Positions 33,217 to 40,760 of a stretch of 43,903 nt of DNA are shown in pieces; position 1 is the stretch's first letter, and every line of letters starts with the position of its first letter. The position numbers and the translations under genes are program-made. Below the pieces are notes generated by a model. That model did not search any database, had not been told where the DNA came from, and saw nothing but the letters and a program-made list of their open reading frames with translations. This DNA is from CAZVAO01 sp964625175 (GTDB taxonomy: Bacteria; Bacillota; UBA994; PWPR01): contig CAZVAO010000005.1 in NCBI GenBank assembly GCA_964625175.1, positions 1 through 43,903 of the forward strand, read 5' to 3'.

Positions 33217-35536
33217 GGTTATATTAGCCGAGCATGCGGGTTTTTGTGGTGGCGTTCGCCGAGCGGTTTTGATAACAGAGAAAGCACTGGTAACAGATGA
33301 CCAGGTCTATGTCGCTGGCGACCTCGTCCATAATAAAGATGTCATGCGGCGTTTAACCGAACAAGGTTTGCGGATCTGGCAAGGAGAACCATTAACTGCT
33401 CGTGATACAATAATCATCCGCGCACATGGCACGGAACTCGCAACCCTTCAAAAGTTTGAGAAAATGGGGGCAAGAATTATTGATGCAACGTGCCCCGATG
33501 TTGCCAAGATTCATCGGATTGCAGAAGAAGCAGCACAGCAAAAAGCGACTCTTATTGTGTTCGGAGAAGCAGATCACCCGGAGGTAAAAGGAATCCTAAG
33601 TCGTTGCCCAAATAACTCAATAGCAACGCTTGATTACTCGGAAATTACGGATTATTTACAATCAGAAAAAAAGAAATTCATTGTCAGCCAAACAACAGCG
33701 AATAAATCAAAATGGCATGATTTTATAGCAAATATTCAGAATATTGGCAGAAATTATAATATATTTAATACTATTTGCCCCGCAACAGCAATAAGGCAGG
33801 CCTCAAGTGTTGACTTAGCCTGTCAAGCTGATATAATATTTGTCGTGGGTGGATATAACAGCTCTAACACCAGAAGACTATATGAGCTGTGTAGCCGGAC
33901 CGGAGTGCGTGCTTATCACATCGAAAATGCAACGGATATTATCACTGACTGGTTTAAAGAAACTGATAGTGTTGTTGGTGTAACAGCGGGTGCCTCTACG
34001 CCGGACTGGGTAATCAAGGAGGTCATTGTGCAGATGGAGAAAAATCTTGAAAAAGATGTAATGGTAACAGATGAGGCTACTGTGGAAACAGAGGCTATAG
34101 AAGAGGCTACTGTGGAAGCAGAAGGTTCTGAAGAGGCTACTGTGGAAGCAAAAGTTTCCGAAGAGGCTACTGTGGAAGCAGAAGCTACAGAAGAGGTTCC
34201 AACACCAGATCAAACGGTTGTTGAAGAAGTGACGGAGGAAGTGCCGGTTACTGAAGAACCTGCAGCTGAGTCTGTTATTGAAGAAGAAGCTGAGACTACT
34301 CAGCCTGATAATATGGAAGATATGCTTAGCGAGGATGTCGCTACGATTCAACGTGGGAGCATTATTACTGGTAAAGTAATTAAGCTAACAAGTGATGAAG
34401 CGCTCGTAGATGTCGGCTATAAATCAGAGGGTATTGTTAAACTGCGCGAACTGACTAATGATAAGTCATTAACACCAGCTGACGTTGTCAGCGTTGGCGA
34501 TGATATAGATGTTTTTGTAGTTCGTGTGAGCGATGACAACGGTAATCCTGTATTGTCATTAAAGCGCGCTCAATCAAGATTATCTTGGAACAAAGTTCGC
34601 GAAGCTCATGAAGAGAAAGTTGTCGTTACTGGTAAGGTAATTGAAGCAGTTAAAGGCGGCCTTTTGGTTGATGTCTTTGGCATGCGCGCTTTCTTACCTG
34701 CATCTTTAGTTGATCGTAACTATGTTGCAGATTTAAACGTTTTTGTTGGCCAAGATATCAGTGCTAAAATCATTGAAATCGACCAGCGTAAACGCAGGGT
34801 TGTACTCTCTCGTCAACTCGTTTTAGAAGAGTCTTACCAAGAGAAACAAGCAGAAACTTGGAAAGAACTTGCAGCGGGTCAAATCCTCGAGGGTAAAGTT
34901 CAGCGCTTAACTAAATTTGGTGCATTCGTCGACATTGGATCTGTAGATGGCTTAGTACATATTTCCGAGCTTTCTTGGGGTCGTGTTGAGCATCCATCTG
35001 AAGTTCTAAGTGAAGGTGATACGGTTACTGTTAAGGTCTTGGGAGTCGATACTGAGCGTCAAAGAGTTTCATTAAGTATTCGTCAAGTAACAGCTGATCC
35101 TTGGACAACGGTTGAAGAGAATTATAAGGCTGGCGAAGTCAAACAAGGTAAAGTTGTTCGAACAGTTGGTTTTGGCGCATTTGTTGAGTTAGAACCTGGC
35201 ATCGAAGGTTTGGTACACATTTCTCAGTTGGCTTGGAAGCATGTCGAGAAAGCTGAAGATGTAGTTAACCCTGGTGATATGATTGAAGTGAAGATTCTTA
35301 GTGTTAATCAAGCCGAGAAACGTATTAGCTTGAGCATTAAAGAAACGACTGAGCGTCCAGCTCGCACTGAGCGAAGTGGAAGTAGTGATCGTTCTCCACG
35401 TCGTCAATCGCGAACTGTTGAACATAAAGAAGCTTCAAATATTACATTAGGCGACATGTTTGGCGACTTGCTTAATAAAGCTAAGAATAAGAACCAAGCA
35501 ACTGAGCCCCAAGAAAAGCAGGACGAACCTGAGTAA
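33209..35536 (+). CDS. ispH-rpsA: Fusion of HMBPP reductase (IspH) and ribosomal protein S1
   Basis: One 775-residue reading frame. Residues 1 to about 280 are 4-hydroxy-3-methylbut-2-enyl diphosphate reductase, the last MEP enzyme, with the [4Fe-4S] ligands Cys13, Cys95 and Cys190, the HPEV motif (His123, Glu125) and TAGASTPDW. Residues about 285-375 form an acidic Glu/Thr/Val-rich linker that contains four ten-residue repeats. Residues about 381-712 hold four S1 RNA-binding domains (starting near 381, 470, 558 and 643), and the tail is basic and Gln-rich. No stop codon or ribosome binding site separates the halves, so they should be made as one chain. Such fusions are known in Clostridia. 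Both halves look intact. Confidence 0.95.
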   Translation: MNKVILAEHAGFCGGVRRAVLITEKALVTDDQVYVAGDLVHNKDVMRRLTEQGLRIWQGEPLTARDTIIIRAHGTELATLQKFEKMGARIIDATCPDVAKIHRIAEEAAQQKATLIVFGEADHPEVKGILSRCPNNSIATLDYSEITDYLQSEKKKFIVSQTTANKSKWHDFIANIQNIGRNYNIFNTICPATAIRQASSVDLACQADIIFVVGGYNSSNTRRLYELCSRTGVRAYHIENATDIITDWFKETDSVVGVTAGASTPDWVIKEVIVQMEKNLEKDVMVTDEATVETEAIEEATVEAEGSEEATVEAKVSEEATVEAEATEEVPTPDQTVVEEVTEEVPVTEEPAAESVIEEEAETTQPDNMEDMLSEDVATIQRGSIITGKVIKLTSDEALVDVGYKSEGIVKLRELTNDKSLTPADVVSVGDDIDVFVVRVSDDNGNPVLSLKRAQSRLSWNKVREAHEEKVVVTGKVIEAVKGGLLVDVFGMRAFLPASLVDRNYVADLNVFVGQDISAKIIEIDQRKRRVVLSRQLVLEESYQEKQAETWKELAAGQILEGKVQRLTKFGAFVDIGSVDGLVHISELSWGRVEHPSEVLSEGDTVTVKVLGVDTERQRVSLSIRQVTADPWTTVEENYKAGEVKQGKVVRTVGFGAFVELEPGIEGLVHISQLAWKHVEKAEDVVNPGDMIEVKILSVNQAEKRISLSIKETTERPARTERSGSSDRSPRRQSRTVEHKEASNITLGDMFGDLLNKAKNKNQATEPQEKQDEPE
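34073..34192 (+). repeat. Four tandem 30-bp coding repeats in the ispH-rpsA linker
   Basis: Units start at 34073, 34103, 34133 and 34163; each begins GAGGCTACTGTGGAA and encodes EATVE plus five variable residues ending in Glu. The first and fourth copies are slightly divergent. The units sit head to tail without spacers, in frame. Confidence 0.92.
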
Positions 35537-35584
35537 ATCGTTTTCCAGCTTGTAATATTATAGACTATTAAGGGAGTGATTCGT

Positions 35585-36649
35585 ATGCACAGTAAACGCA
35601 AACTGGAGCATATTGAACACTCTCTTTCTGTATACTTTAAGCAAGGATGCTTAAGTGAACAACGCGATATTCGCTATGTCCCAGTTGAATTGCCGGAGTG
35701 CGATTTAAGTGAGATTGATTTAAGTGCGGTGGTACTTAATAAACAGCGCTGGTCTAAGTTTCTATATATTAATGCCTCAACAGGCGGAACCACTGAGACG
35801 TTCCCTTATTTGTTTGATTTAGCACATATAGCCAAAGCACATGGATTAGCGATGGCTGTAGGATCTCAGTCCGTGATGTTAAAGAGCAATACTCAGAATC
35901 AATATCACAAGTTGCGCCAAAAATATCCGAAACTGTATTTGATGGCGAATACGTCGCTTAATTACCCATGGGAAAAGGTTAAAGAAATGGTGGAGGTCTT
36001 AGCGGCGGATAGCCTCCAGGTTCATCTTAATTTAGCTCAGGAAGCAGTGATGCCTGAGGGCGATCGTGACTTTCGCTATAAAATAGCAAATCTCCAAGAG
36101 TATTGTGCAAAAGCGGATATTCCGATCATTGTCAAAGGTGTGGGTTATGGCATTAGCCGCGAAACCTATGCTCGTATTGCAAAATGTTCTCCTGCTGCAA
36201 TAGATGTTTCTGGAATGGGTGGCACTAATTTTGTAGAAGTTGAGAACCTGCGGCGGGATCGTCCCATCAGCGGGATTAACAGCTGGGGATTAACCGCATT
36301 AGAGAGTATTCTTGATTTAAATCCGAATGTAGATTTGCGTCAAACGGAGCTATGGGCGAGCGGGGGAATATACCAACCGATTCAGGCGATCGACTGTTTA
36401 AGTCTTGGCGCTAAAGCGATAGGAATGACGACCCCTTTGTTGGCCTTCCTTAAACAACAAAACTATCAAGCACTGGATCAGTATCTCATACAGTTTTGGC
36501 AAGACACGAAAGTGATTATGCGTATGTTAGGAGTAACAAGTATTGCGCAACTTCCCACAAGACCTCTTATTATATCAGGAATGTTACGGGATTTTGGTAA
36601 TCAACGCCATATTGATCTTCAGCGGTATGCCAACAGAAGGCTGCAGTAA
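35585..36649 (+). CDS. fni: Isopentenyl-diphosphate delta-isomerase, type 2 (FMN-dependent)
   Basis: Interconverts IPP and DMAPP using reduced FMN. It has 354 residues from the ATG at 35585, nine bases after AGGGAG; GTG at 35576 overlaps that site. Family segments: RKLEHIEHSL, INASTGGTTETFPYL, AVGSQSVML, VHLNLAQEAVMPEGDRDF, GGTNFVEVENLRR, WGLTALESIL and WASGGIYQPIQAIDCLSLGAKAIGM. Some glycine-motif residues differ from standard Fni (STGGTTET instead of MTGGT), so it is somewhat divergent. In B. subtilis fni (ypgA) also lies next to the S1 homolog ypfD. Confidence 0.88.
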   Translation: MHSKRKLEHIEHSLSVYFKQGCLSEQRDIRYVPVELPECDLSEIDLSAVVLNKQRWSKFLYINASTGGTTETFPYLFDLAHIAKAHGLAMAVGSQSVMLKSNTQNQYHKLRQKYPKLYLMANTSLNYPWEKVKEMVEVLAADSLQVHLNLAQEAVMPEGDRDFRYKIANLQEYCAKADIPIIVKGVGYGISRETYARIAKCSPAAIDVSGMGGTNFVEVENLRRDRPISGINSWGLTALESILDLNPNVDLRQTELWASGGIYQPIQAIDCLSLGAKAIGMTTPLLAFLKQQNYQALDQYLIQFWQDTKVIMRMLGVTSIAQLPTRPLIISGMLRDFGNQRHIDLQRYANRRLQ

Positions 36650-36670
36650 ACTTTGTGGAAAGTTTCTTTT
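36648..36670 (+). terminator. Weak terminator overlapping the fni stop codon
   Basis: AAACTTT (36648-36654) pairs with AAAGTTT (36659-36665) across GTGG, followed by CTTTT. The stem is AT-rich. Confidence 0.5.
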
Positions 36671-36745
36671 CAACCTAGTTACCCCTTTTTTCCGAATCAT
36701 TTAGACACACGAGGCCTTAGAAAATAAATTTAGGGTAAATTCACC

Positions 36746-36757
36746 CCTGTTAACAGG
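36746..36757. promoter_or_regulatory. 12-bp palindrome upstream of the DUF512-der-gpsA promoter
   Basis: CCTGTTAACAGG is a perfect dyad about 50 bases before the candidate -10 box. It could be a protein-binding operator or a chance palindrome. Confidence 0.3.
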
Positions 36758-36806
36758 ATAAACAAGAATTAATAAGGATTTGCTTTATTGCTACAACAAT
36801 TTATGC

Positions 36807-36812
36807 TATGAT
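36807..36812 (+). promoter_or_regulatory. Candidate -10 box for DUF512-der-gpsA
   Basis: TATGAT about 30 bases before the start codon; no -35 with correct spacing is convincing (TTATTG at 36785-36790 gives a 16-base spacer). Confidence 0.4.
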
Positions 36813-36842
36813 AAGTTGAATTTGGACTTGAGGTGAATGTTA

Positions 36843-38183
36843 ATGACAGGTGCTGTAATTCACAGTGTACAATCAGATAGTATAGCGCGTGATTTGAATT
36901 TGCAAAAAGGTGATCGGATTCTGAGTATTAACGGGAATTCACTAGGCGATATTATCGATTACTATTTATTATTGGCAGAGGAAGAAATAGACGTTTTGGT
37001 CGAACATGTTGACCAGACACAGACCCTCTATTCAATTGAAAAAGACTACGATGACGACCTCGGAATCACGTTCAGTCCAGCAACAATCACGCCTCTTAAG
37101 CAATGTCATAACAAGTGCCAATTTTGTTTCATCGATCAAATGCCACCTGGGCATCGTCCAACCCTGTATGTGCGTGATGATGATTATCGATTATCTTTTG
37201 TGTCAGGTTCGTATATTACGGGTACGAATCTCACTGAAACTGAGATTAAGCGCATTATTAGTTTGAATCTTTCACCCCTCTATATTTCAGTGCATCAGAC
37301 AGGTCCTCAGCGCAACAAGCTGTTGGGTCGCCGCACACCTTTTGATATTATGGCATTACTACAGCGCTTGGTGGATGGTGGCATTTTGCTTCACACTCAG
37401 ATTGTACTCTGCCCAGATATGAATGATGGGGAGGCTTTGCAGCATACGCTAGAAGATCTGATAACCTTGATGCCCAATATCCTTTCGATTGCCATTGTTC
37501 CAGTCGGTTTGACAAAGTTTCGTTGTAATCTTCCATTAATGAAAGAGTACACACCTGACATTGCGGCCGCAGTTATTGATCAGGCTGACCAGTATGGGGA
37601 AGCGTTGCTCAAGCACTACGGTAGTCGGGTTGTTTACTGTTCAGATGAGCTGTATATTCGAGCCCACAGAGCGTTACCCAATAGAGCCTATTATGAAACA
37701 TTTGCACAATATGAGAATGGAATTGGCATGCTTCGTCTATTTATTGATGAGTTTGAGGAAGCATTGAATTTGCGTCAGTCTGACATCCAGACTAGACAAT
37801 TTGTTAATCCAATTATAATTGCCTCTGGGACGTTGGCTGCATCCTATATTGACCAACTTCTTAGCCAAATACGTGAAGTAAACCCTAGTTTTACTTATCA
37901 AGTAATGCCCATAACGAATCATTTTTTCGGTTCTTCAGTGACTGTTTCCGGATTGGTAACGGGTGGGGATATCCTCACAACACTGAGCGATAGGCTTGGA
38001 GCACCTGCGCGCTTATTTATTCCGCGCAACATGTTGCAATTTGAGAGTGAACTATTTTTAGATGATATGACAGTGACTGAAATGAGGGAACGTTTACAGT
38101 TCCCCGTAGACATAATTGAGGTCAACGGCAATTGTTTAGTTGATGCTCTGATAGAGAAAGGTGGTAAATTATGTTACCAGTAG
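36843..38183 (+). CDS. DUF512 family protein with PDZ and radical-SAM-like domains
   Basis: Conserved protein of unknown function, 446 residues. Residues 1 to about 70 form a PDZ-like domain (LNLQKGDRILSINGNSLGD). The Fe-S motif Cys88-x3-Cys92-x2-Cys95 (CHNKCQFCF) begins a radical-SAM-like barrel with ISVHQTGPQRNKLLGR. The C-terminal DUF512 region includes VPVGLTKFR. The ATG at 36843 is six bases after GAGGTGA; the ATG at 36837 directly abuts it. It overlaps der by 13 bases, the typical clostridial neighbour, suggesting a link to ribosome or envelope biogenesis that is not proven. Confidence 0.85.
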   Translation: MTGAVIHSVQSDSIARDLNLQKGDRILSINGNSLGDIIDYYLLLAEEEIDVLVEHVDQTQTLYSIEKDYDDDLGITFSPATITPLKQCHNKCQFCFIDQMPPGHRPTLYVRDDDYRLSFVSGSYITGTNLTETEIKRIISLNLSPLYISVHQTGPQRNKLLGRRTPFDIMALLQRLVDGGILLHTQIVLCPDMNDGEALQHTLEDLITLMPNILSIAIVPVGLTKFRCNLPLMKEYTPDIAAAVIDQADQYGEALLKHYGSRVVYCSDELYIRAHRALPNRAYYETFAQYENGIGMLRLFIDEFEEALNLRQSDIQTRQFVNPIIIASGTLAASYIDQLLSQIREVNPSFTYQVMPITNHFFGSSVTVSGLVTGGDILTTLSDRLGAPARLFIPRNMLQFESELFLDDMTVTEMRERLQFPVDIIEVNGNCLVDALIEKGGKLCYQ

Positions 38184-39493
38184 TTGCAATTGTGGGGCGA
38201 CCCAACGTAGGAAAATCAACCTTATTTAATAGATTTGTCGGTTATCGGCATGCGATTGTGGAGGATACCCCTGGGGTTACGCGGGATCGTCTTTATGCCG
38301 AATGTGATTGGTTAGGAAATAAATTCTCTGTAATTGATACAGGTGGAATCAACTTTCGCTCTGATGAACCTTTTGTTGATGATATCCGATATCAAGTAGA
38401 TATTGCTGCTGAAGAGGCCGATGTCATTGTTTTTGTAGTGGATGGGCGACAAGGGCTCAATCCAATGGACAGGGATATTGCCACCTATTTGCGCAGTAAG
38501 AGAAGGCCAGTTATTATTGCCTGCAATAAGGTGGATACCTTAGAGTTAACTGAAGAGATGTATGAATTTTATAATTTAGGATTTGATATCGTTATGCCAA
38601 TATCCGCAGCGAATGGGCAAGGCACGGGCGACTTATTGGATGAAATCATGGCGCAGATGCCTTTTACAAAACCTGTGGATTATGAAGATGATAGTCTAAG
38701 GATTGCGATTGTTGGGCGTCCTAATGTAGGAAAGTCCTCACTAACCAATCGCTTACTGGGTAATAAAAGAGCAATTGTCAGTGATATTCCAGGTACGACG
38801 CGGGATTCTACGGATAGTAAATTTAAGTATAATAAGCGCGATATTACGCTGATTGATACGGCTGGATTGCGGCGTAAGAGCAGAATCAAGGAAGATTTAG
38901 AGCGATTCAGTGTTGGTCGAACACTGAATGCAGTCGACCGCTGTGATATTGCTTTAATCATGATTGATGCAAATGACGGCATGACAGAGCAAGATAAGAA
39001 GATTGCAGGGTACGTCCACGACAAGGGCCGTGGCTGTATTATTGTCGTGAATAAATGGGATACAGTAGAGAAAGACGAACACACACTCGATGTATTTAAG
39101 AAGAAACTCTATGCCGATACCCCTTTCTTAAACTATGCACCTATTGTCTTTATTTCCGCTTTAACGGGCCAACGCCTATCGTCATTAATGGAGTTAGTTG
39201 AGTTTGTTTCTGAACAGCAGAGCATCCGCATCCCAACGGGAACGTTGAACACCATTATTGAAGAAGCGATGTACATGACCCCACCGCCAAGCAGCAAGGG
39301 TCGACCATTGCGAATATTATATTGTACCCAAACGAGTATCAAGCCTCCTATGTTTGTCCTATTTGTTAATAATAAGAATCTGCTGCACTTCTCCTATCAG
39401 CGGCATTTGGAGAATGTCATTCGTAATATCTATGGATTTGTTGGAACGCCGATCCGCTGGAAGATTAATGAAAGGTCTAAAGGTAAAAAGTAA
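38171..39493 (+). CDS. der: Ribosome-associated GTPase Der (EngA)
   Basis: Tandem-GTPase assembly factor for the 50S subunit. It has 440 residues: G domain 1 with VGRPNVGKSTLFN and DTGG, G domain 2 with VGRPNVGKSSLTN, DTAGLRRK and NKWD, then a C-terminal KH-like domain. AAAGGTGG precedes the ATG by six bases. It overlaps DUF512 by 13 bases and gpsA by one. In many Clostridia plsY lies between der and gpsA; it is not here. Confidence 0.97.
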   Translation: MLPVVAIVGRPNVGKSTLFNRFVGYRHAIVEDTPGVTRDRLYAECDWLGNKFSVIDTGGINFRSDEPFVDDIRYQVDIAAEEADVIVFVVDGRQGLNPMDRDIATYLRSKRRPVIIACNKVDTLELTEEMYEFYNLGFDIVMPISAANGQGTGDLLDEIMAQMPFTKPVDYEDDSLRIAIVGRPNVGKSSLTNRLLGNKRAIVSDIPGTTRDSTDSKFKYNKRDITLIDTAGLRRKSRIKEDLERFSVGRTLNAVDRCDIALIMIDANDGMTEQDKKIAGYVHDKGRGCIIVVNKWDTVEKDEHTLDVFKKKLYADTPFLNYAPIVFISALTGQRLSSLMELVEFVSEQQSIRIPTGTLNTIIEEAMYMTPPPSSKGRPLRILYCTQTSIKPPMFVLFVNNKNLLHFSYQRHLENVIRNIYGFVGTPIRWKINERSKGKK

Positions 39494-40509
39494 TGAGTTT
39501 TGCGAAAGTTACAGTAATTGGCGCTGGTGGTTGGGGAACTGCATTGGCACAAGTATTAAGCCATAACTTTCCAGAAGTCACCTTGTGGTGCCGCGAAGCA
39601 GACACTTATGAGGATATCTCTCAAAACCAAATAAACACGACATTCCTGCCAAAGACAAAACTGTCTAAAAGAATTAAGGCGACCCAAAGTATTGAAGAGG
39701 CAGTAGTTGGAGCGGATCTAATTGTTTTAGCCATTCCCTCTTCATATGTCAAAGAGAATATAATCGCCTTTAAGAACTTGGTCGCAAAGGATGCCGTCAT
39801 CGTTAATGTGGCAAAGGGGTTTGACCCAAAATCGCGAAAACGGATTAGTGTCATCATCAAAGAGATTTTTCCCGACAATGACATAGCCGTCCTATCGGGT
39901 CCTAACCATGCTGAAGAGACGAGTTTAAATGAGCCTTCTGCTACCGTCGTGGCATCGGAAAAAGAAATGATTGCCGACGCTGTACAAGATGCCTTTATGA
40001 CACCGACTTTCCGGGTGTATACCAGTTCCGACGTTATTGGTGTTGAATTAGGCGGAGCCCTCAAGAATATCATCGCACTTTCAACTGGAATTATGGTTGG
40101 AATGGGTATGGGGGATAACACAAAGGCAGCTTTAATGACGCGTGGTCTATCTGAAATTACCAGACTAGGGCAAGCTATGGGTGCAGAAACGATGACTTTT
40201 GCTGGATTGGCGGGAGTGGGAGACCTTATTGTCACCTGTACGTCTGGTCACAGTAGAAATCGCCGTTGTGGTGAAGCCATCGGCAGAGGAATGTCCCTTC
40301 AGGACTATTTGGACAGTACAAAAATGTCAGTTGAAGGGGTGGGCGCTTGTCGTTCTGCTCATCTATTGGCTCAAGAACTAGGGGTTAGCATGCCAATTAC
40401 AGCCAGTCTCTACGGAATCCTGTTTGAAGGTGCGAAACCGAAGGATGTGGTCGAAAGCTTAATGACCAGAGATAGGCGACCTGAGCACGAGAGTATTGCT
40501 TTTAAATAA
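39493..40509 (+). CDS. gpsA: Glycerol-3-phosphate dehydrogenase [NAD(P)+]
   Basis: Reduces dihydroxyacetone phosphate to sn-glycerol 3-phosphate for phospholipids. It has 338 residues. The nucleotide-binding GAGGWGTALAQVL is at the N-terminus; VNVAKGFD, LSGPNHAEE, GGALKNIIALSTG (catalytic Lys) and GDLIVTCTSGHSRNRR follow. It starts in a TAATG overlap with der. It ends the unit at a strong hairpin. In spore formers spoIVA commonly follows; it is not present. Confidence 0.97.
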   Translation: MSFAKVTVIGAGGWGTALAQVLSHNFPEVTLWCREADTYEDISQNQINTTFLPKTKLSKRIKATQSIEEAVVGADLIVLAIPSSYVKENIIAFKNLVAKDAVIVNVAKGFDPKSRKRISVIIKEIFPDNDIAVLSGPNHAEETSLNEPSATVVASEKEMIADAVQDAFMTPTFRVYTSSDVIGVELGGALKNIIALSTGIMVGMGMGDNTKAALMTRGLSEITRLGQAMGAETMTFAGLAGVGDLIVTCTSGHSRNRRCGEAIGRGMSLQDYLDSTKMSVEGVGACRSAHLLAQELGVSMPITASLYGILFEGAKPKDVVESLMTRDRRPEHESIAFK

Positions 40510-40520
40510 AGATTTTAAAT

Positions 40521-40570
40521 TAGCTTGATCGGAAAGCGGTTACTTAGCCCGATCAAGCTATTTATTTTAT
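40521..40570 (+). terminator. Strong terminator after gpsA
   Basis: TAGCTTGATCGG (40521-40532) pairs perfectly over 12 bases with CCGATCAAGCTA (40549-40560) and is followed by TTTATTTTAT. Confidence 0.88.
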
Positions 40571-40674
40571 GTAGCTCAGTCTTTGGGATCGATGCGGACT
40601 GTTTACATCTTAGTCGGATGTTTTTGCTAAGGGGCTTGTTAAAGATTTTTAACTATTAAATCTTCTTGAAACTA

Positions 40675-40745
40675 TGATATAATCAAGAGTGCGAATGGCT
40701 CTGTAATTTATCGAGTATCGAAGTGACGAGTTGTTCAAGAATGGA
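40675..40745 (+). promoter_or_regulatory. uppP promoter (extended -10) and leader
   Basis: TGATATAAT at 40675-40683 is an extended -10, identical to the one before asp23; the -35 is weak. The leader begins near AGAGTGCGAATGG and contains GTGCGA (40689-40694) and a segment 40720-40742 similar to that in the ridA leader. A small hairpin AGAG/CTCT brackets GTGCGA. Function unknown. Confidence 0.45.
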
Positions 40746-40760
40746 GTTGGAGGCAGGTTA

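Noticed and set aside
34073..34192. Direct repeats of 30 bp, which might suggest a CRISPR array
   Set aside because: The units are adjacent with no unique spacers, stay in frame within ispH-rpsA and encode a repeated acidic decapeptide.
33878..34351. Minus-strand open frame of 157 codons opposite the ispH-rpsA linker
   Set aside because: It mirrors the low-complexity acidic linker (giving Phe/His/Ser-rich repeats), has no supporting ribosome binding site and opposes an obvious gene.
39621..40235. Minus-strand frame of 204 codons inside gpsA
   Set aside because: Long only because of the codon composition of gpsA; the peptide is Ser/Thr/Ala-rich without recognisable domains.
40605..40625. Second small hairpin (ACATC/GATGT followed by T-run) after gpsA
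   Set aside because: Only five pairs; the strong 12-bp terminator just upstream already explains termination.
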